Positions 35,366 through 44,740 are shown, numbered from the stretch's first letter. The stretch: 64,000 nucleotides of DNA from Vibrio mangrovi (GCF_024346955.1 NZ_AP024883.1:1240001-1304000); one strand, 5' to 3'. The notes: generated by a model from the letters alone, not told the origin. Numbers and translations: made by a program.

Positions 35366-36343
35366 ATGTCAGTATACCCTTGGTTTAAACAGATATGGCA
35401 ACAATGGTGTCAAACACTGGCACATGATTTAGTTTCTCCTGCCACACTATTGGTGGTTAAAGAAGGTATGGGAGAATCTGATTTTATTGAAGCGACAGCC
35501 CGCTCTCTTTTGTGTGTCCATGGTTCAGAGTTATGTGGTTACTGTCATCATTGCCAATTAATGGATTCTCAAAGCCATCCTGATTTTCATTGGGTTAAAC
35601 CGGAAAAAGAAGGAAAAGCTATTACTGTCGATCAGGTGCGGCAGATTAATCAGCTTGCACAGGAATCCTCACAGTTTGGCGGATACCGGGTTATCGTGAT
35701 TCAGCCGGCACATGTAATGAATGAATCTGCGGCCAATGCATTACTGAAAACATTGGAAGAGCCACCGGCCCGATGTTGTTTTATGCTTGTTACCGATTGT
35801 GTTGACCGGGTTCTGCCAACAATTTTAAGCCGATGCCGTCAATTACATGTCCCTGAACCGGATCATCGTATTGTCGCAGAATGGCTGGCGGTGGAGACCG
35901 GGCAGGAGATTGCACCATATATTATTAAATTAAATGATTATGCCCCGGTTCGGGTACTGGATTTTATTCAGTCACAGGGAAATGAAGCCTATCTTCGCCT
36001 GGAACAGCTATTCTGTCATTTTCTACGGGAACCATTGTCACATATACATGACCTAGCTAACCTGATTCAGGAAGCGCCATCAGAGCGCCTGACCTGGTTG
36101 TGGTATTTGCTGACCGATGCTCAGAAAGCTCAATTTCAGACGAAAGATGAAATTGTTCTTCCGGGAAGTGAAGAAGTTGCGCAATGTCTTTCTTATAGTA
36201 TGCTTTATCAACAATACCGTGAATTAATTGTACTGCTGAACCGGCTGGAAATGCACCGGGGTTTGAATGCAGAACTGTTAGTTTTTGACTGGTTACTAAA
36301 ATTTCAAGGAGCCCCATGTTTGTCGACTCCCACTGCCATTTAG
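35366..36343 (+). CDS. holB: DNA polymerase III delta' subunit
   Basis: A 325-residue clamp-loader subunit. The zinc module CGYCHHCQ with the preceding Cys, DQVRQINQLAQ, NALLKTLEEPP and the ILSRCRQ (SRC) motif are clear. As in the family the Walker A motif is degenerate, since delta' does not hydrolyse ATP. Its last 28 bases overlap tatD. Confidence 0.94.
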   Translation: MSVYPWFKQIWQQWCQTLAHDLVSPATLLVVKEGMGESDFIEATARSLLCVHGSELCGYCHHCQLMDSQSHPDFHWVKPEKEGKAITVDQVRQINQLAQESSQFGGYRVIVIQPAHVMNESAANALLKTLEEPPARCCFMLVTDCVDRVLPTILSRCRQLHVPEPDHRIVAEWLAVETGQEIAPYIIKLNDYAPVRVLDFIQSQGNEAYLRLEQLFCHFLREPLSHIHDLANLIQEAPSERLTWLWYLLTDAQKAQFQTKDEIVLPGSEEVAQCLSYSMLYQQYRELIVLLNRLEMHRGLNAELLVFDWLLKFQGAPCLSTPTAI

Positions 36344-37083
36344 ATAAGCTCAATTATGATGAGTTGCATCAGGATATTCAGGATGTCTTAAATAAGGCCC
36401 GTCATGCTCAGGTTGAGCAAATATTGTCAGTGGGTGTGACTCTGGCGTCCTTTCCTAGGATGCTGGAGATGATCGAACCATTTGATTGTGTCCACGCATC
36501 TTGTGGCGTTCATCCGTTAGATGTCGAAAGTGACTTTGCTTTAGATACTTTCTATGAATATGCCAACCATGGCCGGGTTATTGCCATCGGGGAAACCGGT
36601 CTTGATTATCACTATCGCCCGGAAACTGCGGAGTTACAGAAATTAAGGTTCATGCAGCAGATCGAGGTTGCGGTTGCGGTCAATAAGCCACTGATTATCC
36701 ATACTCGCAATGCAAGAGAAGATACTCTGGCATTACTGCGCCAAGGGAAAGCAGAACAGTGCCGTGGGGTGATTCACTGTTTCACTGAGGATATGGCTTT
36801 TGCCCGGGCTGCGATGGAGCTTGGTTTTTATATTTCAATTTCCGGAATTGTGACTTTCCGGCAAGCTACGGAGTTGAAATCCGTGGTGAAAGAACTACCT
36901 TTAGATCGTCTGCTGATCGAAACGGACTCGCCTTATCTCGCACCTGTTCCTCATCGGGGACAAGAGAATCAGCCCGCTTTTGTTACTGAAGTTGCAAACT
37001 GTATTGCTCAGTTGAAAGATATTCCTGTGAGTGAAGTTGCACATCAGACCACAAAGAATTTCTTGGATCTTTTTTTCTTGTAG
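36316..37083 (+). CDS. ycfH: TatD-family metal-dependent hydrolase YcfH
   Basis: A 255-residue TIM-barrel hydrolase; DSHCHLDKL, GETGLDYHY, IIHTRNA, HCFTE and IETDSPYLAP hold the metal ligands. Family members act as deoxyribonucleases or D-aminoacyl-tRNA deacylase-like enzymes; the role of YcfH is not settled. The start lies inside holB after AAGGAG. It closes the fab-to-tatD block. Confidence 0.93.
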   Translation: MFVDSHCHLDKLNYDELHQDIQDVLNKARHAQVEQILSVGVTLASFPRMLEMIEPFDCVHASCGVHPLDVESDFALDTFYEYANHGRVIAIGETGLDYHYRPETAELQKLRFMQQIEVAVAVNKPLIIHTRNAREDTLALLRQGKAEQCRGVIHCFTEDMAFARAAMELGFYISISGIVTFRQATELKSVVKELPLDRLLIETDSPYLAPVPHRGQENQPAFVTEVANCIAQLKDIPVSEVAHQTTKNFLDLFFL

Positions 37084-37244
37084 AAATTAAGTTTATTGTC
37101 AAAAAGTAATCGACGCACCATTTTTGTGCAGTAAATTAATTTGAAGCTAGAAAAAATAGATTTTGAGCACATTACTTAGTTGATTTAGTCGACAGAAATC
37201 AGATAAAAGTTAATTTGTTAAAATAATTAACACTTGCGAGGCAT

Positions 37245-37264
37245 TTATTTTCGCTGAAAAATTA
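37245..37264. promoter_or_regulatory. Mlc-like operator upstream of ptsG
   Basis: TTATTTT-N6-AAAATTA, a dyad with one mismatch between the arms. Mlc operators in Escherichia coli ptsG are similar AT-rich dyads, and an Mlc gene is in this window. Confidence 0.4.
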
Positions 37265-37452
37265 GATTATTCCACATGTTATTCTATATTTATGAATGAG
37301 TTACGTGCTTTGTAATCCATTTCAGAGTGATTGTCGTGACTGTGATCTGTATATTACTTTGAAACTAAAGTTGCTAACTTTCTGGAAAGTTTGAGAGGCA
37401 TCAATATATATTTAGAGCCGGAAAATATAATGCCTATGTGGTTAACATTCCA

Positions 37453-37498
37453 CGAGAACTTGGGGAAATGGCGACGGGGGTGGCCATAAAAGTTCTCG
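37453..37498 (+). other. Structured leader hairpin before ptsG
   Basis: A 9-base outer stem CGAGAACTT/AAGTTCTCG encloses a second stem ATGGC/GCCAT with a G-rich loop. It ends 37 bases before the ptsG ATG, close enough to affect translation or mRNA decay. Confidence 0.6.
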
Positions 37499-37535
37499 AT
37501 AATATTAGATAATAACTTACTCAGGAGCATAAAAT

Positions 37536-38966
37536 ATGTCTAAGAGCCTTTTTGCTGAACTGCAAAAAGTAGGTAAATCGCTGATGCTACCCGTATCAGT
37601 TTTACCTGTTGCAGGTATCTTACTTGGCGTTGGTGCCGCTAACTTTAGCTGGCTACCAGAAGTTGTCTCTCATCTGATGGAACAGGCCGGTGGTTCGGTA
37701 TTCGGACAGATGGCATTGCTGTTTGCCGTTGGTGTTTCATTAGGTTTTACAAATAACGATGGGGTTTCCGGACTTTCTGCGATTGTTGGCTACGGCATCA
37801 TGGTTGCAACACTGAAAGTGATGGCAACGGTCATGGGGGTCGAGTCGATCGAGACAGGGGTGCTCGGTGGTATCCTGGCTGGTGGTGTCGCTGCATGGGC
37901 ATTTAACCGTTTCTATAAGATTCAGTTACCCGATTATCTGGGCTTCTTTGCCGGTAAGCGTGCGGTGCCAATTATTACTGGTTTCCTCTCTATCATCCTT
38001 GGTGTTGTGCTTTCGTTTATCTGGCCACCAATCGGTTCTGCAATCGCTGCATTCTCTGACTGGGCAGCTCAACAGAACCCTGTACTGGCATTTGGTATCT
38101 ACGGTGTAGTTGAACGTTCTCTTATTCCTTTTGGTTTGCACCACATCTGGAACGTGCCATTCTTCTATGAAGCAGGTACATGTACAAACTCTGCCGGTGA
38201 AATTGCTCACGGTATTATGACTTGCTTCCTGACTGCAGATGATGCTTCTCGTGCTGCAGGTAACGGTTTCGGTCAGCTTGCCGGTGGTTATCTGTTTAAA
38301 ATGTTTGGCCTGCCTGCTGCTGCTTTTGCAATCGCTCACTGTGCTAAACCAGAGAACCGTGCGAAAATCATGGGTATCATGGCGTCAGCTGCGTTGACTT
38401 CATTCCTGACAGGTATTACTGAACCAATTGAGTTCTCATTCCTGTTTATTTCTCCACTACTGTATGGAATCCACGCTCTTCTGGCTGGTCTGGCTTATGT
38501 TCTGACCAACTCTCTGGGTGTTGTTCACGGCCATACATTCTCTAATGGTTTCATCGATTTTGTTGTGCAATCTTCACATGCACAGAAAATGCTACTGTTA
38601 GTCGGTCTGGGTCTTGTCTACGCGGTAATTTACTATGTTGTCTTCACTGTAGTGATTCGTGCTCTGGATATCAAAACACCAGGTCGTGAAGATGAAACAT
38701 TGGATGATGTTGTTGCTGGTGAATCAGAAATGGCTTCTGCACTTGTTGCTGCATTCGGTGGCAAAGCGAATATCACTAACCTTGATGCGTGTATCACTCG
38801 TCTGCGTGTTTCTGTTGATGATACAGATGCAGTGGATCAAGAAAAACTGAAAGCACTTGGCGCTGCTGGTGTTGTCGTTGTTCAGGGTGGTGTTCAGGCT
38901 ATCTTTGGTACACGTTCTGATGTACTGAGAACAGAAATGGATGAGTGGATGCGCGGTCATAACTAA
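37536..38966 (+). CDS. ptsG: PTS glucose-specific EIICB component
   Basis: A 476-residue membrane protein that imports and phosphorylates glucose using phosphate from EIIA-Glc. The EIIC domain (about 1-380) begins KVGKSLMLPVSVLPVAGILLGVG and includes GLHHIWNVPF and GITEPIEFSFLF; the EIIB domain (about 395-476) has the phosphorylated Cys419 in NLDACITRLRV. No EIIA is fused. A TCAGGAG site precedes the ATG and a strong terminator follows. Confidence 0.96.
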   Translation: MSKSLFAELQKVGKSLMLPVSVLPVAGILLGVGAANFSWLPEVVSHLMEQAGGSVFGQMALLFAVGVSLGFTNNDGVSGLSAIVGYGIMVATLKVMATVMGVESIETGVLGGILAGGVAAWAFNRFYKIQLPDYLGFFAGKRAVPIITGFLSIILGVVLSFIWPPIGSAIAAFSDWAAQQNPVLAFGIYGVVERSLIPFGLHHIWNVPFFYEAGTCTNSAGEIAHGIMTCFLTADDASRAAGNGFGQLAGGYLFKMFGLPAAAFAIAHCAKPENRAKIMGIMASAALTSFLTGITEPIEFSFLFISPLLYGIHALLAGLAYVLTNSLGVVHGHTFSNGFIDFVVQSSHAQKMLLLVGLGLVYAVIYYVVFTVVIRALDIKTPGREDETLDDVVAGESEMASALVAAFGGKANITNLDACITRLRVSVDDTDAVDQEKLKALGAAGVVVVQGGVQAIFGTRSDVLRTEMDEWMRGHN

Positions 38967-38990
38967 TTGACTTGATTCATTCAACTTTAT

Positions 38991-39017
38991 GAAAAGGGAG
39001 CTTCGGCTCCCTTTTTT
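38991..39017 (+). terminator. Terminator of ptsG
   Basis: AAAAGGGAGC-TTCG-GCTCCCTTTT, a UUCG-capped stem with a T run. Confidence 0.95.
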
Positions 39018-39212
39018 AATGGTAATAAGAAACAATGCACTGAAAGCAGCAGGATATTTTCATCGGGGAAACATAGCTACTATCGGCTCCGACCCAGAGA
39101 CACGGAAAATTTTGTGAATTTCTTTATTCTGCATTAACCCACTCATGACATTAATGACTGTTAACTCATTAAAGTAATCCTTATTTCTTCATTCAGATAA
39201 GAGAGTCTTACG

Positions 39213-39632
39213 ATGAAAACAGTGATCGTTGCTATTGGAGCTTTAACATTGTCATCCATAGCTTATGCAGAATCATCGGTAACATCTCCTCAGGTTGCAG
39301 TGGGTATTGGCGTAGATCAGGGATTAAGTGCAATATTGGAACTTAATGATCAGTATCGTTTATCAGCCGGGAACGATGGTATGAGTGCTGACTATTTGTT
39401 TAAAAAAGGTCAGTTTGAACAACAGAATATCCCTGTTGACTGGTATGTTGGTGCTGGTGGATGGGCAGAGTGGGATGATGGCGATGACTTCGGCCTCAGG
39501 CTGCCTCTGGGGGTTGACTGGGTGTATAAAAGCCGTATTCATGTTTATGGTCAGGTTCATCCGGAGCTCAATTTACATGATGATGTTGAACTTCAGCTTG
39601 GTGCCGCGGCTGGTGTCACTTATAAATTCTGA
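39213..39632 (+). CDS. Small outer-membrane beta-barrel protein
   Basis: A 139-residue protein with a signal peptide ending in SIAYA-ES. The rest has alternating hydrophobic and polar residues (VAVGIGVDQGLSAILEL, IPVDWYVGAGGWAEW, FGLRLPLGVDWVYK, IHVYGQVHPELNL) and ends in VTYKF, the pattern of a small beta-barrel with terminal Phe. I do not recognise the exact family; homologues annotated as hypothetical are likely in Vibrio. It is a single gene with a terminator. Confidence 0.7.
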   Translation: MKTVIVAIGALTLSSIAYAESSVTSPQVAVGIGVDQGLSAILELNDQYRLSAGNDGMSADYLFKKGQFEQQNIPVDWYVGAGGWAEWDDGDDFGLRLPLGVDWVYKSRIHVYGQVHPELNLHDDVELQLGAAAGVTYKF

Positions 39633-39652
39633 CGAATTTCACAGCAGATAAT

Positions 39653-39688
39653 AAAAAGAGCCGGCAGATTTGTTTGCCGGCTCTTTTT
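39653..39688. terminator. Bidirectional terminator
   Basis: AAAAAGAGCCGGCA / TGCCGGCTCTTTTT, a perfect 14-base dyad serving the barrel gene on the plus strand and metS on the minus strand. Confidence 0.93.
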
Positions 39689-39711
39689 ATCAACGAAGCA
39701 ATAGGCCTGAA

Positions 39712-39804
39712 TTACTTATCCATTGCTTTCTTCATACAGATGATCGCTCCGCCCCAGGTAATTCCCAGACCAATGACCATCATTACGATTGAACTGATAT
39801 CCAT
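39712..39804 (-). CDS. MetS-family small subunit of the NSS transporter
   Basis: A 30-residue single-helix peptide: DISSIVMMVIGLGITWGGAI then ICMKKAMDK. It begins one base after the stop of the NSS transporter gene and has a strong ribosome site (GGAGG) inside that gene's end. In Corynebacterium the MetS peptide is needed for methionine/alanine transport by the NSS protein MetP; the position and the GLGITWGGA core fit that family. Confidence 0.88.
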   Translation of the reverse strand: MDISSIVMMVIGLGITWGGAIICMKKAMDK

Positions 39805-39805
39805 A

Positions 39806-41266
39806 TTATACCTCCGGGGAACGGTTTTTCAGATTGATTGAGATCCCTACGACAAACAATGCGGCAATCAGAACCCATCCGATTGTCAGATCGTAACCGC
39901 CATACCCTTCGGTAAATAGGGTATGAAGTTTGGTCGCAAGAATAATGGCGAGTATAACCGGAGTGATAAACCGCAGGCAGATATCAAACCAGACACCAAT
40001 TGAGAAATCAGATTTGTCGTTGGTGTAATGACGGATATCGGAAATCTTGAACAACCAGGTCATCATGACGATTTCAACGAAACAGCCAACCATAATACCG
40101 ATGTTGTTAGCAAAGTGATCGACCAGATCAAGTAGCAGGATGCCACCATCAGTGACGAAAGCCATCGAGATAATAAAACTGACACCAATCACGATACTGG
40201 CTGCTTTATTACGGCGCCACTTTGTTTTGTCGATTACGGCAGAAGTTACAGCTTCCATAATCGAGATATGCGAGCTCAGACCGGCAACGACCAGAGCGAA
40301 GAACAGAAGCGGCCCTAAAATATACGGTGCAGGTAATAGGTTAATAGCTGCCGGAAGGGTGACAAATGCAAGTCCAACACCTGAAGATACGACTTCTGTC
40401 AGGGGTTTTCCCTGTTCCTGTGCCATATAGCCTAAGACTGAAAAGATCATAATCCCTGCAAGGATGGAAAATCCGCAGTTAATTAATACAGTCATAAATG
40501 CGTTGTTGGTAATGTCCGATTTTTCTGGCAGGTAGCTGGAATAAGCCAGCATGATGGCAAAGCCAATACTCAGGGTAAAGAAGATTTGACCATAAGCTGC
40601 TGCCCAGACTTTGACATCCCATATCTTGCTGAAGTCCGGTTTAAACATGTAGTTGACACCGTCCAGAGCTCCTGGAAGAACACTCATACGGACAATCAGT
40701 ACCAGAACCATGATAAACAGAATTGGCATCATGACTTTCGAAGCACGTTCGATACCGGATTTTACCCCATTCACAATCGCGATGTAGGTAATGACCCAGG
40801 CGAGAGCAACGGTCAATGCAATATTCCAGCGGATACCACCTAAGTTTGTTGGCGTATTTTCACCAAGTCCCAGGTAGTTGCTGAAGAAGAAGGTATTGGT
40901 TTCTGTTCCCCAACCTTGGGTAAAGGAAAGGCCAAAATAGGATATTGCCCAGCCGATGACCGCAACATAGTAAACACCAATGGTGGCAGCAACACCGACC
41001 TGGAACCATCCAAGCCATTCAAATTTGGAATGGATCAGGGCAATTGTTTTTGGAGCCGAACCACGGTGTTTCTGACCCATGCTGAATTCCAGAATCATGA
41101 ATGGGATACCGGCTGTGAGCATGGCGAAAAGGTATGGGATAAAAAATGCGCCACCTCCATTTTCATAGGCCATATACGGAAAACGCCAGATATTTCCCAG
41201 ACCGATAGCGGATCCGACCGCTGCCAGGATAAAACCGGCACGAGATCCCCATTGTTCTCGCTTCAT
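39806..41266 (-). CDS. Neurotransmitter:sodium symporter family amino-acid transporter
   Basis: A 486-residue inner-membrane Na+-coupled transporter of the LeuT fold with about 11-12 helices. WGSRAGFILAAVGSAIGLGNIWRFPYMAYENGGGAF is recognisable as the substrate and sodium site at helix 1, and FFTLSIGFAIMLAYSSY and ILGPLLFFALVVAGLSSHISIMEA are typical. With the adjacent MetS peptide it is probably a methionine/alanine-type transporter (inference); tyrosine or others are possible. A 20-base hairpin lies 84 bases upstream. Confidence 0.9.
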   Translation of the reverse strand: MKREQWGSRAGFILAAVGSAIGLGNIWRFPYMAYENGGGAFFIPYLFAMLTAGIPFMILEFSMGQKHRGSAPKTIALIHSKFEWLGWFQVGVAATIGVYYVAVIGWAISYFGLSFTQGWGTETNTFFFSNYLGLGENTPTNLGGIRWNIALTVALAWVITYIAIVNGVKSGIERASKVMMPILFIMVLVLIVRMSVLPGALDGVNYMFKPDFSKIWDVKVWAAAYGQIFFTLSIGFAIMLAYSSYLPEKSDITNNAFMTVLINCGFSILAGIMIFSVLGYMAQEQGKPLTEVVSSGVGLAFVTLPAAINLLPAPYILGPLLFFALVVAGLSSHISIMEAVTSAVIDKTKWRRNKAASIVIGVSFIISMAFVTDGGILLLDLVDHFANNIGIMVGCFVEIVMMTWLFKISDIRHYTNDKSDFSIGVWFDICLRFITPVILAIILATKLHTLFTEGYGGYDLTIGWVLIAALFVVGISINLKNRSPEV

Positions 41267-42008
41267 TTGATACTCCTTTGGTAATGCTTTCTGAGCGATG
41301 AAGTTTCATCTTACCGTTAATAGTTGATTATAGTTGGTTAAAACATAGAAGGGGTGAATCATCACCCCTCAGCATTATTTTTGTTACTTATAATCACTAA
41401 TATTTAGAATTATATTTTTATTTCTAACCGATATCTCAGAATATTATTCTGTGTGTTGTGATGTGTGTCTGCGGTAGATGAGATGTTTACCTACGCATAG
41501 TCATCGAGATTACAGATTTATGAATAGAAAGGCAATAGATTGTAAATTTGGTGGATATGTTGTGTTGTAGTTATATGTGTTTTTTGTGTTTTTATTCATG
41601 GTGTATATGATTATTTATTTGTCTGATTTATGGTGTTTTTATCTGATATTTGTGAGTTATGTAGTAATTCGGGCTATCTTAATTGGAGTGGTCTTTACCT
41701 GAATTCTATTCTAGAACTAGTGTATTACTCGCCTTTTAGGTGGATTTGTCGCGATGTTTATCTTTTTCTGTTGTCGGTGATTCTGCTGTCAGAAAAGCGT
41801 ACATGTTTTACTGAAACTAATCATGGTTTCCGGCCATGCTTCTGTGAATATTTGTGATATCCTTTTCATAAGTGTGATTAAAAAATTGACACTCATTGTC
41901 TTCATGTAAGATAGATGTAAGAGCTTAAGGCGGTAACAAGCATTTTACTTACTTCTTCTCGTCTGAATATGAGTCTTCGAACAGAGACTCGAAACACTGG
42001 AGGTGTGT
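41267..42008. other. Divergent intergenic region NSS transporter / ynhF-like gene
   Basis: 742 AT-rich bases. It contains a hairpin AGGGGTGA-ATCA-TCACCCCT (41350-41369), perhaps in the NSS leader, a candidate promoter for the plus-strand genes near 41886-41912, and a six-base-pair hairpin GAGTCT/AGACTC (41971-41990) just before the ynhF-like ribosome site. A 75-codon frame at 41630 has no ribosome site and skewed composition, and I do not count it. Confidence 0.5.
41886..41912 (+). promoter_or_regulatory. Candidate promoter of the ynhF-like/patatin genes
   Basis: TTGACA, 15 bases, TAAGAT. The -35 is perfect, the spacer shorter than usual. Confidence 0.45.
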
Positions 42009-42098
42009 ATGGATGTTGATCTGAAATATGCAGTGATAATCACAGGAATTATTTTTGCAGTATTAATTGCTTCCGGATTGATCGCTATCGCTAACTGA
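42009..42098 (+). CDS. YnhF-like 29-residue membrane peptide
   Basis: DVDLKYAVIITGIIFAVLIA then SGLIAIAN: 29 residues with one transmembrane helix. It has the length of Escherichia coli YnhF and shares the DLK-aromatic start, T12, GL at 23-24 and A26. A strong GGAGG stands 5 bases before the ATG, strong support for translation. It lies 13 bases before the patatin gene, which lacks a clear ribosome site, so the peptide may also couple translation to it. YnhF's function is unknown. Confidence 0.8.
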   Translation: MDVDLKYAVIITGIIFAVLIASGLIAIAN

Positions 42099-42111
42099 AT
42101 TACAGCGGCCT

Positions 42112-43275
42112 ATGGAAAGAAATGTTGGTGTAATTTCTGAAAAACAGGTCATAGGAAATTGTGACCGTTTATCTCGGTTTATCGGTGGGAAAAATGCCTT
42201 GGTTGCTCAGGGAGGAGGCCAACGGGGGATTTTTACTGCCGGTGTTCTGGATGCTTTTAATTTATCTAACTTTGACCCGTTTGACGTTTACTATGGGACT
42301 TCTGCGGGTGCTTTGAACCTGTGTTCATTCCTCTGCCGTCAGCAAGGGCTTGGGAAAGCATTCATCACCGATCTGACAACAGACTCTTCATTTTTTAATC
42401 TCTTTTCCTATATCCGGAAAAAACAGTACGTTGATTTATCGTGGGCGCTTGATCGGATTGTAGAATATCCTTATCGGCTGGATTTGGATATGGGCCGTCA
42501 GGTTTTGGGTGAAAGGCAGGCATATGCAGCTGTCACCAGTTCAGATAAATTGATTGATCATTATTTACCGATTATTCAGCCAAACTGGAGAGATGTCCTG
42601 CTGGCAACATGTGCTATTCCGACATTGTGCCCTCAGCCGATAGATGTTGCTGGACATGCTTATGTTGATGGCGGTATTTCGGCTTCTATTCCGGTACAGG
42701 AAGCCTGGCGACAGGGAGCTCGTTTCATTGCAGTCATCCGTACGGAAAGTATCGAAGGGGATGAAATAGAATTACAGTCTGCTCCTCTGACGTCTGCACC
42801 AAATGAAGCATGGTTACGTCAGTCACTGAATTATCTGCAAACCCAGTGGCAGCAAAAGGTGACTCAGTGGCGGCAAGACTGGAGTGGATATCTGCGTCAG
42901 AAAATGTTGCTTGCTCCACGGGAAGAACGGTTGAATGGCGGGCGCTGGTTATTTGGTGCAGAGCATCTGTATCGGATGAGCCACTTGATAGGTGGTTCGG
43001 TTGATACGCGTCTGGCTGATATGTTGATGGTACATTATCAGACCTATGCTCTGACTCTGGAGTTTTTAAAACGCCCACCGGATGATGTTTTTGTTATACA
43101 GATCGCCCCGGAACAGCCACTACGCTCCAATACGTTGCTAAGCAGAAAAAGCGATCTGCTACTGGACTATGAACAGGGGCTCGAAGCCGGATATAATTTT
43201 ATTCGCAGTTGGGAGGCTGCCCGGATTCAGTGTGGTCAGCCTCTGGAAACATCGAAGTCAGGATTACTTGAATAA
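42112..43275 (+). CDS. Patatin-like phospholipase (YjjU type)
   Basis: A 387-residue protein with the patatin fold: oxyanion loop ALVAQGGGQRGIF, nucleophile elbow GTSAG, and catalytic Asp in YVDGGISASIPV. This is the full Ser-Asp dyad, so it should hydrolyse acyl esters. The C-terminal 150 residues follow the YjjU pattern (RQKMLLAPREERLNGGRW, YDYEQG-like end LLDYEQGLEAGYN). No signal peptide is present, so it is cytoplasmic or at the inner membrane face. The stop lies 16 bases from the end of convergent pykA. Confidence 0.88.
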   Translation: MERNVGVISEKQVIGNCDRLSRFIGGKNALVAQGGGQRGIFTAGVLDAFNLSNFDPFDVYYGTSAGALNLCSFLCRQQGLGKAFITDLTTDSSFFNLFSYIRKKQYVDLSWALDRIVEYPYRLDLDMGRQVLGERQAYAAVTSSDKLIDHYLPIIQPNWRDVLLATCAIPTLCPQPIDVAGHAYVDGGISASIPVQEAWRQGARFIAVIRTESIEGDEIELQSAPLTSAPNEAWLRQSLNYLQTQWQQKVTQWRQDWSGYLRQKMLLAPREERLNGGRWLFGAEHLYRMSHLIGGSVDTRLADMLMVHYQTYALTLEFLKRPPDDVFVIQIAPEQPLRSNTLLSRKSDLLLDYEQGLEAGYNFIRSWEAARIQCGQPLETSKSGLLE

Positions 43276-43291
43276 TTTCGATGCGCTGCAA

Positions 43292-44740
43292 TTAAAATAC
43301 TGGCAGGATTCTCATACAATTGGTACTGCCTTCTACACCCATCACATCGCCCTGAGTAATAATAACAATGTCACCGAATTCCAGCTGCTTTTTCTCTTTC
43401 AGAACGGCAAGGGCTTCCAGTGCAATATCGTAGGCGGAATCTTTATGGCTGTCGAAGTATAAAGGAATTACGCCACGATACAGGGCACACCGGTTTAATG
43501 TGCTTTCATTTTCAGAGAGAGCAAAGATAGGCAACTCTGAGTTCAGGCGAGAAGTCATCAGTGCAGTTCTGCCGGACTCGGTCATTGTGACGATTGCTTT
43601 AATACCTTCCATATGGTTGGCTGCGTAAATTGCGGACATTGCAACTGTTTCTTCTGCCGTGACGAAGGTGCTGTCCAGTCGGTAGCCCTGAGTTTTTACT
43701 TCCATGACGTTTTCTGCACCGATACAAACCTCAGCCATTGCTTTCACAGTTTCAACAGGGTATTTCCCGGCTGCTGTTTCCCCGGACAGCATCACTGCAT
43801 CGGTTCCGTCAATAACTGCATTGGCGACGTCCATGACTTCAGCCCGGGTTGGCATCGGATGTTCTATCATCGACTCCATCATTTGAGTGGCAGTAATCAC
43901 AACACGGTTTAACGCTTTTGCCCGATATATCAGTTTTTTCTGTACACCGACTAATGCCGGATCACCGATTTCAACGCCGAGATCTCCCCGGGCAACCATA
44001 ATGACGTCGGACGCCATAATAATATCGTCAATATTCGCCTGATTGGATACAGTTTCCGCCCGTTCGACTTTGGCAACCAACTTTGCCTCTAGTCCGGCAT
44101 CCCGGGCTAAACGCCGGGCGTATTGCATATCTTCCCCGTTTCTGGGAAATGAAATTGCCAGATATTCTACTTCAAGTTCAGCAGCCAGAAGGATGTCCTG
44201 TTTATCTTTTTCGGTTAGTGCCTGAGCAGAAAGCCCGCCTCCCTGACGGTTAATTCCTTTATTATTAGATAATGGTCCGCCAACGGTCACAAAGGTATGG
44301 ATTTTTCTCCCTTCAACCATGATGACCTGAAGCTGAACCCGACCATCATCAAGGAGCAGAATATCGTCCCGTTGAACGTCATCCGGCAGGTTCTTGTAAT
44401 CAATACCAACGGATTCCTGATTACCGGCCCCGGGTGGGAGATCGGCATCCAGTGTAAAGCGGTCACCGACATTGAGGGTGATTCTGTCATTGGCAAAGGT
44501 GGAAATACGAATCTTCGGTCCCTGTAAATCTCCTAAGATCGCAACACTCTGTCCAAGCTTTGCTGCGATCTCACGGACTTTTCTGGCTCGCAGCCGGTGA
44601 TCTTCTGCTGTTCCGTGAGAAAAATTCAGCCGGACGACATTGGCTCCGGCGCGGATCAGTGCTTCAAGATTATTGTCCCGGTCGGTTGCGGGTCCGAGGG
44701 TGGTTACAATTTTTGTTCTTCGTTGTATTTTTTTCGGCAT
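43292..44740 (-). CDS. pykA: Pyruvate kinase II
   Basis: A 482-residue glycolytic enzyme that transfers phosphate from phosphoenolpyruvate to ADP. RRTKIVTTLGPATDRDNNLE at the N-terminus, VARGDLGVEIG and TATQMMESMIEHPMPTRAEV are signatures; the sequence is closer to Escherichia coli PykA (480 residues, AMP-activated) than to PykF (470). It is divergent from mlc across 264 bases that hold a CRP-like site. Confidence 0.95.
   Translation of the reverse strand: MPKKIQRRTKIVTTLGPATDRDNNLEALIRAGANVVRLNFSHGTAEDHRLRARKVREIAAKLGQSVAILGDLQGPKIRISTFANDRITLNVGDRFTLDADLPPGAGNQESVGIDYKNLPDDVQRDDILLLDDGRVQLQVIMVEGRKIHTFVTVGGPLSNNKGINRQGGGLSAQALTEKDKQDILLAAELEVEYLAISFPRNGEDMQYARRLARDAGLEAKLVAKVERAETVSNQANIDDIIMASDVIMVARGDLGVEIGDPALVGVQKKLIYRAKALNRVVITATQMMESMIEHPMPTRAEVMDVANAVIDGTDAVMLSGETAAGKYPVETVKAMAEVCIGAENVMEVKTQGYRLDSTFVTAEETVAMSAIYAANHMEGIKAIVTMTESGRTALMTSRLNSELPIFALSENESTLNRCALYRGVIPLYFDSHKDSAYDIALEALAVLKEKKQLEFGDIVIITQGDVMGVEGSTNCMRILPVF

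Larger units (their letters stand above)
37084..37535 (+). promoter_or_regulatory. ptsG regulatory region and leader
   Basis: 452 bases. At 37245-37264 lies TTATTTT-CGCTGA-AAAATTA, an AT-rich near-palindrome like Mlc/NagC operators. At 37453-37498 CGAGAACTT pairs with AAGTTCTCG, enclosing an inner stem ATGGC/GCCAT. The ribosome-site segment ACTCAGGAGCA at 37519-37529 agrees with the Escherichia coli ptsG segment that pairs with the small RNA SgrS. Confidence 0.55.

Noticed and set aside
41630..41857. 75-codon frame before the ynhF-like gene
   Set aside because: No ribosome site; ends just before a better promoter.
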